DNA of 64,000 bases from Diphasiastrum complanatum (GCA_029204225.1 CM055110.1:21310988-21374987), one strand, 5' to 3'; positions 11,500 through 23,342 are shown, numbered from the stretch's first letter. Notes: generated by a model from the letters alone, not told the origin. Translations and numbers: made by a program.

Positions 11500-12865
11500 T
11501 GACATACATGAGGTGATTCTAGACTCAGGAGCCACCTCACACTTCGTGACATCAAGATGAATAATGTCTGATTTCAAAAGTGCAGATCCCTCAAGATTCA
11601 TAGTTCTTGGAGATGGATCTAGACATCAAGTGGACGGTATTTTTTCACTATGGCTCAACACCAATGGTAGAGACAGATGACTCAAAGATGTTCTGTTTGT
11701 GCCTACTCTGCAACAAGACTTGCTCTCCATAGCAAGAATAGCAATTGCAGGAATGCGTGTGATGTTTTCTGACGAAGCATGCAATGTGATTGATGCCAGT
11801 ACCAGTACTTTGATCGCTCAAGACAGAAGGAAAGGAAACCTATATCATCTGAAGGTACGCCTACCTACCGATTAGGTGCATCAGACTCATGATGACCAGC
11901 CAGACAATCTGTGGCACAGGAGACTCTGCCACATGAACTAAAAGGCACTTTACCAAGCAAGCCATCATGGAGCAATAACAGGGGTCAGCATCTCGAATGC
12001 AACCAGTTCGACCACCTGTGATGCATGTTTGAAGGGCAAGATGTCACGCACACCATTCGTCAAAGACTCCTACAGAACGACTAAGATTCTGGAGCTAGTG
12101 CATTCTGACATCTGTAGACCATTCACCGTGATCTCAGTAGGAGGTTCAAAATATTATATAGCTTTCATTGATGATTATAACAAATTTGTCAGAGTGTATC
12201 TTATTCTAAATAAATCTAAAGCACTTGATAAATTCAAAAAATATGTGAATTGGACTGAGAGATGTACATGCAGCAAAGTGAAACAAATCAGAACAGATCG
12301 ATGTGGCAAATACATCTCGAATCGCTTCATTGACTTCTGCAATGATCATGGCATCATTCACAGAAGAACTGCAGCCTACACACCGCAGCACAATGGTGTT
12401 GCTGAACGAACCCCTGATGGAAGCAGCCAGATGCATGATGGCCTACTCGAAATCTCCAAGGGCACTGTGGGCTAAAGCAATAGCTACAGCCGCATACATC
12501 TAGAACAGAACAGGCAAGTCCGGTGTTCCTCACACGACACCACATGAGCTATGGTGGGGTAGGAAGCCCAATCTGTCTCACGTCAGAATCTTTGGTTGTG
12601 CAGCTTATGCACATATTCCTGATAAGCTTCAAAAGAAGCTTGATGAGAAAGCCGAACAGGGATTTCTAGTAGGTTATGACAACAATTTGTCATACTATAG
12701 AGTCTACATTCCAGACACGAACACTATGAAAACAGTGAGAGATGTCAGATTCAATGAGAGCAAGACAATGGCCAATGACGATCCTGTCAGCTACGAAGTT
12801 CTGGAGAGACAGTACTATGACCTGCCGCCAATGACAGAGGGAGTAGAGGACAAACACAAAAACTA
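11500..12865 (+). pseudogene. copia 1 protease and integrase, broken
   Basis: Protease active site VILDSGATSHFVTS near 11513-11556. A pre-integrase zinc region (LWHRRLCHMN, CDACLKGK) is followed by the integrase core: LVHSDIC, IRTDRCGKY and NGVAER supply the D, D and E positions. Conserved C-terminal blocks run to about 12860 (VRIFGCAAYAHIP, GFLVGYDNN). Several stops and a frameshift (about 12405) break the frame. It is not functional. Confidence 0.85.
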
Positions 12866-13002
12866 AAATTTTCGAGTCGCCTCCCATTCGAACGACGAAT
12901 CTGATGAAGAAAGATTCGAGAGGCAATCACATGAGGAAGAACTAGGTATGGACGTTAGAGCCATTACCACATAAGTGCAAGACTGTCAAATGCAAATGGG
13001 TT

Positions 13003-14750
13003 TTGAAGCTCAAATACGGACCAGATGGGGACATCACAAAATACAAGGCAAGACTGGTAGTGAAAGGTTTCTCTCAGAGATATGGTATTGACTACTCTGA
13101 AATCTTCTCTCCTGTCGTCAAACATTCATCCCTACGTTTGTTATTTGCATATGCAGCAGCTTATGACCTCAGGATCCACATTGTGGACGAGAAGACAGCC
13201 TTCTTGCATGGCGAATTAGATGAAGAGGTCTACATGGATCAACCCCTAGGATACGTCTCGAATTCACTTCCTAACTATGCATGCAGAATGCATAGAAGTA
13301 TCTACGGTCTGAAACAATCAGCCCGACAATGGTACAAGAAGAAATATCAAGCCCTGAAATCATTAGGATTCAAGCCTCTGTTGGCTGATGTATATGTCAG
13401 AGTTACAGATGGGCAGATCATCATAGTGGCTGTATATGTGGACAACACTCTGATACTTTGCAGGAGTGAGCAGCTAATTGCTGAAGTAAAGGCAGACATT
13501 TCGCAACATTTCGAAATAGTGGATCTAGGAGAAGCCAAGTGTTACCTAGGCTTACAAATTGAAAGGGACTACGAGGGAGGTAGGTTATACCTTCACCAGT
13601 CCAGATACACTCAGAAGATCCTAGAGGACTTTGGGATGCTGAACTGCAAAGGAGCAAACACTCCAATGCTCACAGGGATGGTGGTGACAAGCGACAACTG
13701 TCCAAGGACTGAGGAAGAGAGAGGCTCACACCTTACAGGAAGCTGATAGGATCACTGATGTACCTTGTAGACAACACACGTCCGGATATTGCTTATGCAG
13801 TGTTCATGATGAGCCAATTCTACACGAATCCAGGTTCGACACATTGGAAGATTGCAAAACGCATTTTGCAATATCTTCAATTAACAAGGGATTATGGCTT
13901 GTGTTATTGTCGTGATGCAGGTTTTGGGATATTTTCCTACAGCGATGTTAGCTGGGCATCTCTCAAGGACGACTGTAAAAGCGTCTCAGGAGGATGCACC
14001 ATCGCATCAGGAGCAGCAGTTCTCTGGGTCAGCAAGAAGCAGACCGTTGTAGCCCAGTCATCTTGTGAAGCAACATATGCTGCAGCAGCAAAGATGGCCA
14101 ACAAAATAATCTGGCTAAGGCAGTTCTTGGACGAATTGGACGAAACAAGGAACGAGCCCCTGGTCTTACAGATGGACAACACCTCTACAACACACTTGAC
14201 AAGGGATCTCATGTTCCATTCCAGAACAAAACACATTGCGATCAAGTACCACTGGATCAGGGATCTAATTGAAAAGAGGATGCTGCAGACCACCTTCATC
14301 AGAAAAAAAGACATGGTTGTTGACATCTTCACTAAAGCCCTGGACAAAGGACTCTTTGAGAGACAGAGGAGCAGTCTCAGGATCGTAAAGCTATCATGCT
14401 TTGAGAGGGAGCTGAAGAAACAAAATGTTTCTAACTACAAAGCCTTGCTAGCTTTCAGCCCTCAGCCTGACAAAGATGTTCGCGACCACGAAAGTCAGGA
14501 GATACGAAGCATGAAAAGCTTCGCGAACTCAAAAGTCAAAGGAAACGAAGACGAACAGTTCGCGAACTCAAAAGTCAAAGCAGACGAAGACGAACGGTTT
14601 GCGAACACGAAAGATTCACAAACAAGAATCTTTTGCGGTCCAGTGCGAGAGAAGACAGACGAGCAAAACGAAACCTTCTCCTGTCCTCCACGCTCTAGAG
14701 AGTACCAGCGAGATCATGCAAGTACCCAGAAGTACAGATATCTGATCTGA
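13003..14750 (+). pseudogene. copia 1 reverse transcriptase and RNase H, with repetitive C-terminal tail
   Basis: RT begins KLKYGPDGDITKYKARLVVKGFSQ and includes the block VDEKTAFLHGELDEEVYMDQP. The catalytic box reads YVDNTLIL instead of YVDDMLIL: the second Asp is Asn. A frameshift near 13746 separates the RNase H half (from about 13758, VDNTRPDIAYAV, YSDVSWASL, KTVVAQSSCEATYAA, KHIAIKYHWIRDL). After RNase H the frame continues for about 115 residues into a charged tail with repeats of FANSKVK plus an EDE-rich segment. That tail is not part of normal copia pol. Confidence 0.85.
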
Positions 14751-14947
14751 TGGCATGACGTCAGCAGATACATTTTAGGTCGTGGCTAATCTACCACTCT
14801 TGTATTTCCCGGATTAGTTGTAGATGCTTAATCACTCTAATCTTAGATTTACATAGAGCGACTATACTTACTGGATGTTACTTGACATATAGAAAAACAG
14901 AGTACACATACAGTGTAATGTAGTAGTCTGATGATCCACTGTCTGCC

Positions 14948-15385
14948 AGTAAAGCGAGACGATTGCTCGTGAGAGAACTGTGTTTCTCCCATGCCAACGC
15001 ACTACGTGGATTTTGCATGCATTACTTGAAGAAATCAGAGAAAGATCAATATAGATGATTTTATTGCTGTGTCTGATCTCGAATGCAAATGCGTCTGCTG
15101 TTTATTTCATGTGTCTAAGTTTCCTTGTTCATTTGGATTCCACACCTTGGTTGAAACTATGTTGAATGTTGCATTAATTTTATAAAACGTAGATCAGCAG
15201 TGCCTGACTACACTCTGGAGGACTGTAGGAGTGATTCAGCTGGCAGTGTCCAGCGATCACATCTGAACTCCATCTGAGGGCAAGAGAGTCGTGGTTCCTT
15301 CACAAAAGCTTCGCGACTGCGATCCTGATTCATTCACACTCTTTAGTGGCATGCAGAGCATATCACACCTCACACATTCTCAACA
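14948..15385 (+). repeat. 3' LTR of copia 1
   Basis: Second copy of the 9922-10357 repeat, same orientation, ending CACATTCTCAACA, followed by ATACCATGTCAAG. The polypurine tract that should precede it is not obvious, which fits a decayed or shifted LTR start. Confidence 0.85.
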
Positions 15386-15391
15386 ATACCA

Positions 15392-16115
15392 TGTCAAGAA
15401 TTATATATGCAACATCAAGCATTCACCATAAGCAATCACCACAAGAAGGCGGAAGAAGAACACGCACTATCACTCTATCACACAAACTCATACAGAATGT
15501 ATGTACAAATAAACCCTGAACCCTGATAGAGAGAGAAAACCTACGAGTAGACTAATAGACTAGCCTACGGCTAATGATAGCTGGTCACAACTGTCAACAT
15601 TAATGTACATCGTAAACAATAACAATGAAGTTTATCATTGATTTCTAACAGTGAAATTGGCCGTAATCATTCTGTCTACATAAATGAACCAAAACTATAG
15701 CTCTGTAGAAATGAACTAAAACAGCCATAGATGACACTATTGAGTTTTTTGCAAAAAATGTGAAAAAGGAGAAGGTGCCCTTAAATCTCATTTAGGGTTG
15801 CCCTACGCTTTGCCATTGTCATTTCCTTAACATTTGAGGCTCTTTTGAAAAAGCTAAAAATGTGACACTGTGATTTTACACGAGATTTCTGTCAAGCAAA
15901 AAATGCGAAAAAGAGACACTGCATTTTACAACGGGATTCCTGACAGACAAAAAAGATGACATTGTTTCAAACTCCATGTATTCCTGCAGGCTATGTAAAA
16001 ACACTTGTAATTCTACAGATTGTATAAAAACACGGGAAAATCTGCAAAACTAGATAAACAATGGATGAAGATTAAAACCGATTAGTCGATTGGTAAGAAG
16101 GTTAATAGTCCAACA
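15392..16115 (-). repeat. 3' LTR of copia 2 (outer end tentative)
   Basis: Runs on plus from TGTCAAGAATT to CCAACA. On minus the inner edge is TGTTGGACTATT preceded by the polypurine tract AAGGGGGAG. ACCA just left of TGTCAAG reads TGGT on minus, like the start of a primer-binding site, so this LTR may once have been shared with a neighbouring tandem copy. It also contains two imperfect copies of a GA(G/C)ACTG...AAAAA unit of about 60 bp near 15850-15960. Confidence 0.5.
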
Positions 16116-16122
16116 CTCCCCC

Positions 16123-17696
16123 TTAATCTGAATCCTTGAATGCCTTGACCTTCAAACTTAGTTCTACATAGAATCTTCTGTGTGACTTCAAACTTAATGC
16201 TTTAGTAAAAACATCTGCTGCCATATCTTGCGTTCTACAGTACTGCAATCTAACCTCTTCGTTGAGAACTTTGCTTCTGACAAAATGATACTTCAGTTCA
16301 ATGTGCTTACTCTTGGAATGAAATCTAGGGTTGGCTGATAAGGTGATGGCACTTTGATTATCACAAAATAATATCATCGGAGCATATTGATTTAGACCGA
16401 TATTTGAGGGTAAGTTCCTCAACCAAATTGCTTTCTTTGTAGCTTGAGAGGCTGTGATATACTCTGATTTAGTGGAAGATAGAGCTATCGAAGATTTCTT
16501 GTGACTATTCCAGGAAATTGGACATTGTTGAGGAAGAATGTAAATCCGGAAGTGGATTTACGAGTGTCTACATCTCCTGCCCAACTTGCATCTGTGTAAC
16601 CACTGAGTAAATTGAGTTTGTCGTTGCCGACTGCTCCATAACGAATGCAAAAGTCCATAGTAGCTCGAAGATATCTCATGACTCTGATAAGAGCCAATGT
16701 GTTATACCAGGGTTAGTCATATACTGACTGAGAGAGCTGACTGCAAAAGCTATGTCTGGCCTGGTACAAATCATGGCATTCATAAGAGATCCTATAATAG
16801 AATGGTGAGGATACTCACGCATTTGCTGCTTCTCATGAACTGTTCGGGGACACTATTCCTTTGACAATCTGAGACCTGGTTCCATTGTTGAGAGAGCTAA
16901 CTTGCATCAGATTATATCTGACTAGCATGTTGTAGATGTACCTCTATTGTGTAATGTAAGCCAACTTCTATTTTCTGTCTCTGTGGATTTGTATACCAAG
17001 GCAGAAATGAGCTTCGCCCAGATCAGTCATTTCATATTGGGAAGATAGCATTGTCTTGGCTTCTTTTATCAAATCGGTACTATTGCTGAAAAGCAATGTA
17101 TCATCCATGTACATAGTGATAATGATAAAAGACTGCTGCACTACTTTGAAGTAAACATTTGAATCTAAAGAGCTAGGTGTATAGACGTGATCAATAAGGA
17201 AAGTATTGATCCTTTGAAACCATGCTCGAGCAAATTGCTTTAAGCCATAAAGTGCCTTATGGAGTTTACACATGTGATTGTGTTTACCCTCGATAGTATA
17301 ACCTTCGGGTTGCACCATGTAAATGTCTTTTTTGATAACTCCATTTAGATATGTTGTCTATACATCCATTTGATGTATTTCCAAATCTGCTACAGCAGCA
17401 AATAATAACAAAAGTCGAATAAAAGAATGCTTGACTACTGGATTGAAGGTCTCAGTGTAATCAACATTGTATATTTAAGAAAATCCTCTGGCTACAAGCC
17501 ATGCCTTTCTTCTGTTGATGCTTCCATCTGCGTTGTACTTGACTTTGAAAATCCATTTGCAATCAACTATGTTTCTGCTAGCAAGTAATTCAGCAATCGT
17601 CCACGTCTGGTTCTTGATAAGAGATGAATACTCTTTTTCTATAGTTTCTTTCCAGAGATCTGAATCAAGCTGACTGAGTGCCTCTTGGACAGACAT
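16123..17696 (-). pseudogene. copia 2 reverse transcriptase and RNase H, broken
   Basis: On minus: the RT start block VDCKWIFKVKYNADGSINRR near 17550, then MVQPEGYTIEGKHNHMC, LYGLKQFARAWFQRI and catalytic YMDDTLLF (intact Asp pair) around 17110. RNase H follows at 16697-16485 (YTDASWAGDVDTRKSTSG) and 16422-16123 (FCDNQSAITLSANP, KHIELKYHFVR). Stops and frameshifts separate these blocks, so no full-length pol exists. Confidence 0.85.
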
Positions 17697-17903
17697 CGGT
17701 TCTCGAACAAGATAAACTGTAGACTCGTCGATACATTGGTTAGGTTGTCTGCTAGTCCTTGAAGATCTTCTGAGTAATTCAAGAAGTTGATTATTTCCAT
17801 CACACTGTAGTTGCTGATCTGCAACATCATCATCTTCTGATCCTTCATTGATTTATTTTTCATCAAGAGTAGAGGAGCTTGGACCTTCAATAGGAATAGT
17901 CGA

Positions 17904-18680
17904 CTAAGGAACTGGAAAGTTCAAAGCGTCAGGAGAATCTGATAGGTCGGCTACATGGGGACTACCCTTTCCTTTGAGGTCTTGAAACTGATCTTTGATG
18001 AAAATGACATCCCGGCTAGTGAATATCTTCAACTCGATGGGACTGAACAACTTGTAGACTTGATCTGAAGTAGTGTAGCTGATGAAAAAACACTTGATAC
18101 TCTGGAAGTTGAGCTTCTTCTTGAGATCACGAGGAATCTGCGTGAAAGAAGTACATCCAAAAACTCGTAAGTTTGAGAAAGAAGGTTTGGTACCTGTCCA
18201 AACTTCGAATGGTGTTTTGTCTGAGAGGCCTTTAGTAGAACATTTGTTCTGAATATAGGTTGCTGTTGAAACAGTTTCAGCCCAGAAGCACTTTGGAAGT
18301 GTCGCATGTGATAACATGCACTTTGTTGATTCAACTAAGGTTCTGTTCTTTCTTTTAGCAAGACCATTTGATTGAGGCAAATAGGAGGTAATATATTGTT
18401 GCTCAATGATGTTGTTAAGGCAATACTCCTTGAATTCGTTGGAGATGTACTCTCCCCCGTTATCTGACCTCAGTGCTTTGATTCGTTTGCCAGTTTGATT
18501 CTCAACTCTTTGAATTGTCTAAATTTGATGAAAGCCTCTGATGTCTGTTTAATGAAATAAACAACTGTTCTTCTAGAGAATTCGTCAATATAGGTAATGA
18601 AATATTTTGCATCTAGCAATGAGGGAGTTTGCATAAGTCCACATATATCTGTATGAACAACATCTAACAATTGCTACATG
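17904..18680 (-). pseudogene. copia 2 integrase, catalytic Glu changed to Lys
   Basis: Minus blocks VHTDICG, TYIDEFSRRTVVYF and (around 18470-18440) LRSDNGGEY carry the two Asp positions. The third block reads NGLAKRKNRTLVES where the family has NGVAERKNR, so the catalytic Glu is Lys. The C-terminal block LRVFGCTSFTQIP is present. A frameshift splits it near 18380-18470. It is inactive on both counts. Confidence 0.85.
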
Positions 18681-18842
18681 CCTATGGTTTGATCTAAAAG
18701 GAATCCTAGTCTGCTTCCCAAAGATGCAGCTATGATAGACAAGGAGATTGACCTTACTAGAAGGATAGTCGAGATCAAGAACCATGGATTGTCTAGACAT
18801 GTTCATAACAGATGCATGATTCAAGTGTTCGAAGCGATGATG

Positions 18843-19347
18843 TCATAGTAATGCTTTATTGACTAAAATAGAGGTTTTCAAGGCTTGACTAGACTCAGAA
18901 TAGCAATGTGCCATTCTATATAAGTAGTTATTCTGCCTCTTACCGACGAGTGCAAGGATTTTATTACTCCTATCAACTATTTTGCATTGATCAGATTCAA
19001 ATTGTACCTTATGACCTAAATCTGTAATTCTACTCACTGATAACAGATTTGTAGAGAGTTTAGGAACATATAAGACCTTTGATAGTAATTTGAATTGATC
19101 ATGCTGGAACCGCAATCTTATAGTACTCTTCACCTTCAATAGTGTGAGTACTATTGTCACCAAGATGAACAAATTTCTTCGTGTTGTAAGGAGTGTAGGA
19201 GTTGAAGATCTCACGTTGATTGGTCATATGTTGAGTTGCTCCAGAATCCAGAAACCATGAATCATCCAAAAAAAAAAAATGCTCTTTGATCTTTGACCAT
19301 GAATGCGCCTTCGTCCACTTTGACCTTGGGAGATGATGAAACTGCAT
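18843..19347 (-). pseudogene. copia 2 protease, broken
   Basis: WFLDSGATQHMTNQREIF is the aspartic protease active-site block, followed after a frameshift by FKLLSKVLYVPKLSTNLLSVSRI, the conserved LYVP...NLLSV region. Two overlapping frames (19347-19099 and 19214-18843) carry it, showing an indel in the overlap. Confidence 0.85.
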
Positions 19348-19393
19348 TTACTTGTTGATCAAGTTGCTTTGCTGCATTCTTCGCTTGGAGAAT

Positions 19394-20133
19394 TTAGCAA
19401 TCCTTGATCTCATGGTTATTGCACTTGCAGTACCTGCAAAACATCTTCTTCTTCGATTGTAGATCTGATGATTGTGCTTGATTTAGAGTTTGTTTCTGAT
19501 TCGTTGCAGCCTTATTGGAACTTTTTTGCTTCTGTCGCTTAGAGCCTTTGTCGACATATAGAGCCTGAGAGGAGGAAGTAGACGGAGTGTCTTGACTTCT
19601 TTGATTATCTTCTTGCAGCAGCATAGTGATAACTCTAGTAAGAGTTAAATCTGTGTGTGTCGATATCATCCAGTTCTGATATGTAGAGGGCAAGCTTTAA
19701 AGCAATATCATAATTGTGTATTGATTGTTTATGACTGATCCGACAACGGCCATCTGTTGCAAGAGATTCTTAATCTGGTGAATGTGACTCTTAAGGGAAT
19801 CACCAGTAGACATTTTGAATGTGAAGAATTTCCTTCGTAGTTACGTCCCTCACGTCATATAGTGAGTTCAAAATGTCCCAAACTTCTCTTGACATTTTAG
19901 CTTCAACTATGTGTCCAATCTGTGTATCTGATATATTGAGGATAATAAGTGAAAGCTTTACCATCCTTCGATTTCCACTTTGAGTCGTCATCTTCAGGTT
20001 TTACTTCTGTACCTGTAACAACATCCCATAAGTCGCTGGTGATTAGCAAGGTCCTCATCTTAAATTTCCACAAATGATAATTGGATCCATTCAGCTTGTC
20101 TGCGATAAGACCAACTTTACTTTGAGAATCCAT
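19394..20133 (-). pseudogene. copia 2 gag (UBN2-type) with zinc knuckle, broken
   Basis: Starts MDSQSKVGLIADKLNG at 20133 with NYHLWKFKMRTLL, the UBN2 gag signature. IVEAKMSREVWDILNSLYD follows in another frame (19991-19800), then a knuckle CRYCKCNNHEIKDC near 19394-19440. Frameshifts near 19910 and 19700 break it. Confidence 0.85.
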
Positions 20134-20326
20134 CTGGAACTTAGTCTATCAATTGTATCAATGACGCTAAGATGTAGTAATGCCAACAATAGGAAATCAA
20201 TTCTCTGATACTGAAAGGTTGAAAAAAAATCGAAGAGTATGATTATCAATTTGATATCGGAAAAGATATCAAGTATTAGATATTTTGCTCTGATATAAGA
20301 ATGGAATCAGAAGAAGTAGTGAAAAT

Positions 20327-20338
20327 GCTCTGATACCA
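20327..20338 (-). other. Primer-binding site of copia 2
   Basis: Minus reads TGGTATCAGAGC exactly, the canonical copia site complementary to initiator tRNA-Met, immediately inside the 5' LTR that begins at 20339. Confidence 0.85.
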
Positions 20339-20926
20339 TGTCGGAAAGTGGTGTGCAGAAGATAGGTCTAGCTAAAAAAAAAAACGAACTCGAAAAGAAA
20401 TGAATGAAAATAATTTGAGTGTCTAGAAAGGAAATTTTTCGTGCATGGCAGAATAAACTATCATCATCTTTCCAATGCATGACTACGCCTATTCAAACAA
20501 AACAATAGTGATAGAAATCACATTTGAACTTATAGTAACTAACTTTGAAATCGCCAGTACTACAGTGATTACGTTCTGGAAGGTATGAAGAATCATGTCT
20601 GTAAATTCGACAAAGCACTTTACGAGTTGAAACAGTCTGCCAGAGCTTGGTTTCAGAGGATCAACACATTTCTCATCGAACCAGGATTCAAACCAAGCAC
20701 TGTTGATTGCAACATCTATTCCAAGTTAGTGCAACAATCCTTCATTATCATCACCTTATACGTGGATGATATGTTGCTCAAACTCCGTGTATTTCTACAG
20801 ACTGTGTAGAAACGCTTGTAATGTAGCAAACTATATAAAAACACGGGAAAATCCAAAGAACTGGATAAACAATGGATGAAGAATAAAACCAATTAGTCGA
20901 TTGGTAAGAAGGAGAATAATCCAACA
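20339..20926 (-). other. Chimeric 5' LTR-like segment of copia 2
   Basis: Abuts the primer-binding site with TGTCGG and ends CCAACA. Only the last about 146 bp (20781-20926) resembles the other LTR. The middle (20574-20780) is a plus-strand piece of copia RT, and 20339-20573 has no counterpart at 15392-16115. See findings. Confidence 0.65.
20574..20780 (+). pseudogene. Inverted copia reverse-transcriptase fragment inside the LTR-like segment
   Basis: Plus frame gives MKNHVCKFDKALYELKQ, SARAWFQRINTFLIEPGF and VQQSFIIITLYVDDMLL, the same stretch as copia 2 RT at 17290-17090 but on the opposite strand and diverged. It stops abruptly just after the YVDD box, where LTR-like sequence resumes. No start or end of a real gene. 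Confidence 0.8.
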
Positions 20927-20929
20927 GTT

Positions 20930-21240
20930 CAATGCCATTGTTAAGGCAGTACTCCTTGAATTCGGTGGAGATATATTCTCCCCCGTTGTCGGACCTCATT
21001 GCTTTGATTCATTTGCCAGTTTGATTTTCTGCATCTCTTTGAATTGTCTAAACTTGATGAAAGCCTCCGATTTCTGCTTAATAAAGTAAACAGCTGCTCT
21101 TCTGGAGAATTCGTCAATAAAGGTAATGAAATACTTTGCATCTAGCAATGATGGAGTTTGCATAGGTCCACATATGTCTGGATGAACACCATCTAACAGA
21201 CCTTTTGTTGCATGCCTATGAACCTATTGATTCTCATTAC
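20930..21240 (-). pseudogene. copia integrase fragment from a second related copy
   Basis: Minus frame gives LRSDNGGEYISTEFKEYCLNN and matches 18410-18640 of copia 2 in order and orientation at high nucleotide similarity. It lies directly right of the CCAACA end, where a polypurine tract or host DNA would be expected. This indicates a truncated second copy joined by rearrangement. Confidence 0.8.
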
Positions 21241-21249
21241 AAGCTTTAA

Positions 21250-22428
21250 TATATGATGGATTTCCTCTGATTTGAGCCATCATGCATCCAATTTGGTTGT
21301 GTGAGGCTTAGGCACCATTGTGTTGAGGTTTTGCTTGTTGGAGGAGGCCAAAAATGTATTTTTTGCAAGGTTTGGGCTCATGATTGATTGCTGGACCTAT
21401 TAGAAGTTCTATGCCTCTCTAATGGACCTTAGTAGAGTGCTTGTAACCTCATGATTGGATGATTATTGGGCTGGAGTTGAAGTTTTGATGATACCACCTT
21501 TGGCCATTTACTGCTAGCATGTATGAAGCCTAGGTGGGAAGGTGATGTGGCAACTGCTTTTTAGACCCATATCCCTCCGTACGGTGCTTTATAACAACCA
21601 ATTTGGTGTTCTGTAGAGAAAGTTATGGATGTGGGAAGTTTGGCAATTTTTGAACTAGAATTTGCAAAACTTTCGAAATGTTCTGATGCATGCATGCTTG
21701 TAACTCAGTGTAGTGCTTGTCTATTGATGAAAATATATGGACAGACATGTTTGCATGCTTGGATGCATGTTGCATGCGTAATCAATAGATTGATCAATAG
21801 ATTTCTTGCATGAAGTTATTTTTTAAAATTCTAGATCAAAAAGCAGATTTCCTAGTGGCTAGGCTATTTACAAAATTTTTTCGTTTTTTCAAAAATGTCA
21901 ATGCATGTCAAGTTAGATGCATGCAGGATGTTTTAAAATGATTTCGATATGTGATGGTGCCTTTGAATCTGATGGATTGATCTTCTTAATCTATTTTTCA
22001 CAGTTGGTCTATTTCGAACGGATTTCGAAAATCCCAGCTTTTTCTAAATTTTTAAACTTGGTCCGAAAAGTTGTTGTTGCTTAAATCAGTCTATTATTGA
22101 TTTTGCAAAATTTGCTTAAATGCGTGAAAGACCTTGAGTAATATTGGCCAGTTATGAAGGTTCTGAACATTTCACTTGTTAGTTGATGATTGGATCTCGA
22201 CTAATTAAGCTAATTTTGCATTTCACGAAATCAATATGGCAGATGATAATGCAAATGCAACTCTTGATGTTCAGGTGCCTATGCCTACCTATCTGCAGAT
22301 TTGCCAATGAAATAAACAACAGGAATCAATAGATGAAAGTACTGTTAAATCAAGTCAAAACTTTATCTGCACCGAATTTGGGCTTTCAGCCTGAACCATT
22401 TTTGGAGGAGAAGAAAGAGAAAAAAACC
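21250..22428 (+). other. No gene; probable untranslated leader of a gypsy remnant
   Basis: No coding similarity seen. The segment lies just 5' of a gypsy gag fragment in the same orientation and contains repeated ATGCATGC-type words (21686-21780), so it may be that element's leader. No LTR or primer-binding site was identified. Confidence 0.4.
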
Positions 22429-22754
22429 CGAGGTTGCAGATGACTGGTTATCCAAGTGGACCGGTTATTTTAATCTACACGGAATTTCTGAAAAAAAAAA
22501 AAGATTGAAAGTGTTATTTTGTGCTTCTGTGAGAAAGCTTCGTCGTGGTGGTGTGACCTTCAACCAAAACCTACCACATGGGATGAGTTTATGGAAGTGT
22601 TCAAGAAGTCGTTTGTGGTCGTAGACGACTCATATTTCTACCAAAGATTTGTTAACTGCAAAATGGGTACTCGAAGTTTGGACTCGTACCTGCAATATTT
22701 TTTGGATTTATGGAATAAGGTTCTCTCATTCGATGCAAACTGCTCACAAATGCT
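22429..22754 (+). pseudogene. Ty3/gypsy gag fragment
   Basis: Plus translation gives VADDWLSKWTGYF, then SWWCDLQPKPTTWDEFMEVFKKSFV and VNCKMGTRSLDSYLQYFLDLW, the retrotransposon gag (capsid) core. It begins without a Met and runs straight into a GA microsatellite at 22787. No pol follows. Old remnant. Confidence 0.75.
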
Positions 22755-22781
22755 ACGAGAGGTGAGAGAGACTAGGGAAGG

Positions 22782-22786
<5 letters not shown>

Positions 22787-22832
<46 letters not shown>
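22787..22832. repeat. (GA)23 microsatellite
   Basis: Pure GA run directly after the gypsy gag fragment, in a region with several GA-rich tracts. Confidence 0.95.
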
Positions 22833-22835
<3 letters not shown>

Positions 22836-23012
22836 TCACCCCAGTTAGACAAATGGGATTTGCACATTTCCATTGGTCCACGTTTGTCCTAAAATGTCAT
22901 TGAAGGGCATTTGAAAATCATTTGAAGTGGGCTTAAAAATCTAGAAAGAGAACATGTGTGTTATTGGAATATTCTAGAGAGAGACATTGTGTTTTTGGAA
23001 GCTTCCAGATAG

Positions 23013-23017
<5 letters not shown>

Positions 23018-23092
<75 letters not shown>
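23018..23092. repeat. (GA)37 microsatellite
   Basis: About 75 bp of pure GA, the longest GA tract in the window. It is preceded by GA-rich sequence (AGAGAGACATTG near 22977). Confidence 0.95.
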
Positions 23093-23094
<2 letters not shown>

Positions 23095-23340
23095 CTAGCG
23101 ATGGATCCAGAGAATTATGTGAGGAAGATAGATGTCAATGCTGAATGTCAGTTGTTATTAATGTACAAAATAAGCTTTGTTACCTGAAAGCTTAGTTAGA
23201 CTAAAGATTTCTTAGTCCAATCTTCCCATTCACTTCTAGAATTTAGCGATAGGCTAAGCCGTTTTGTTTTTCGTATCAGGGCGAAAGCCATGCTGATCAT
23301 TATGTTTGGCGTTTCGCGTTAGTCCATATCAATTGATAGT

Positions 23341-23342
<2 letters not shown>

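Larger units (their letters stand above)
9922..15385 (+). mobile_element. Ty1/copia retrotransposon, plus strand, decayed (copia 1)
   Basis: Two direct repeats of about 436 bp (9922-10357 and 14948-15385), both ending CACATTCTCAACA, bracket gag, protease, integrase, reverse transcriptase and RNase H in copia order. A primer-binding site follows the left LTR. Stops and frameshifts occur in every domain, so it is non-autonomous now. The LTRs are clearly alike, differing by a few percent by eye. The outer LTR starts are ambiguous: homology can be followed weakly up to about 50 bp further left, and ATACA/ATACC is a possible but imperfect target duplication. Confidence 0.9.
15392..20926 (-). mobile_element. 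Ty1/copia retrotransposon, minus strand, rearranged (copia 2)
   Basis: Minus-strand order gag (20133) to RNase H (16123), with a canonical primer-binding site at 20327-20338 and a polypurine tract next to the 3' LTR at 16116-16125. The two LTR-like ends share only their last 135-140 bp on plus (about 15971-16115 and 20781-20926, both ending CCAACA); the rest differs and the right one holds an inverted RT piece. No target duplication could be found. It is a decayed and recombined element. Confidence 0.8.
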
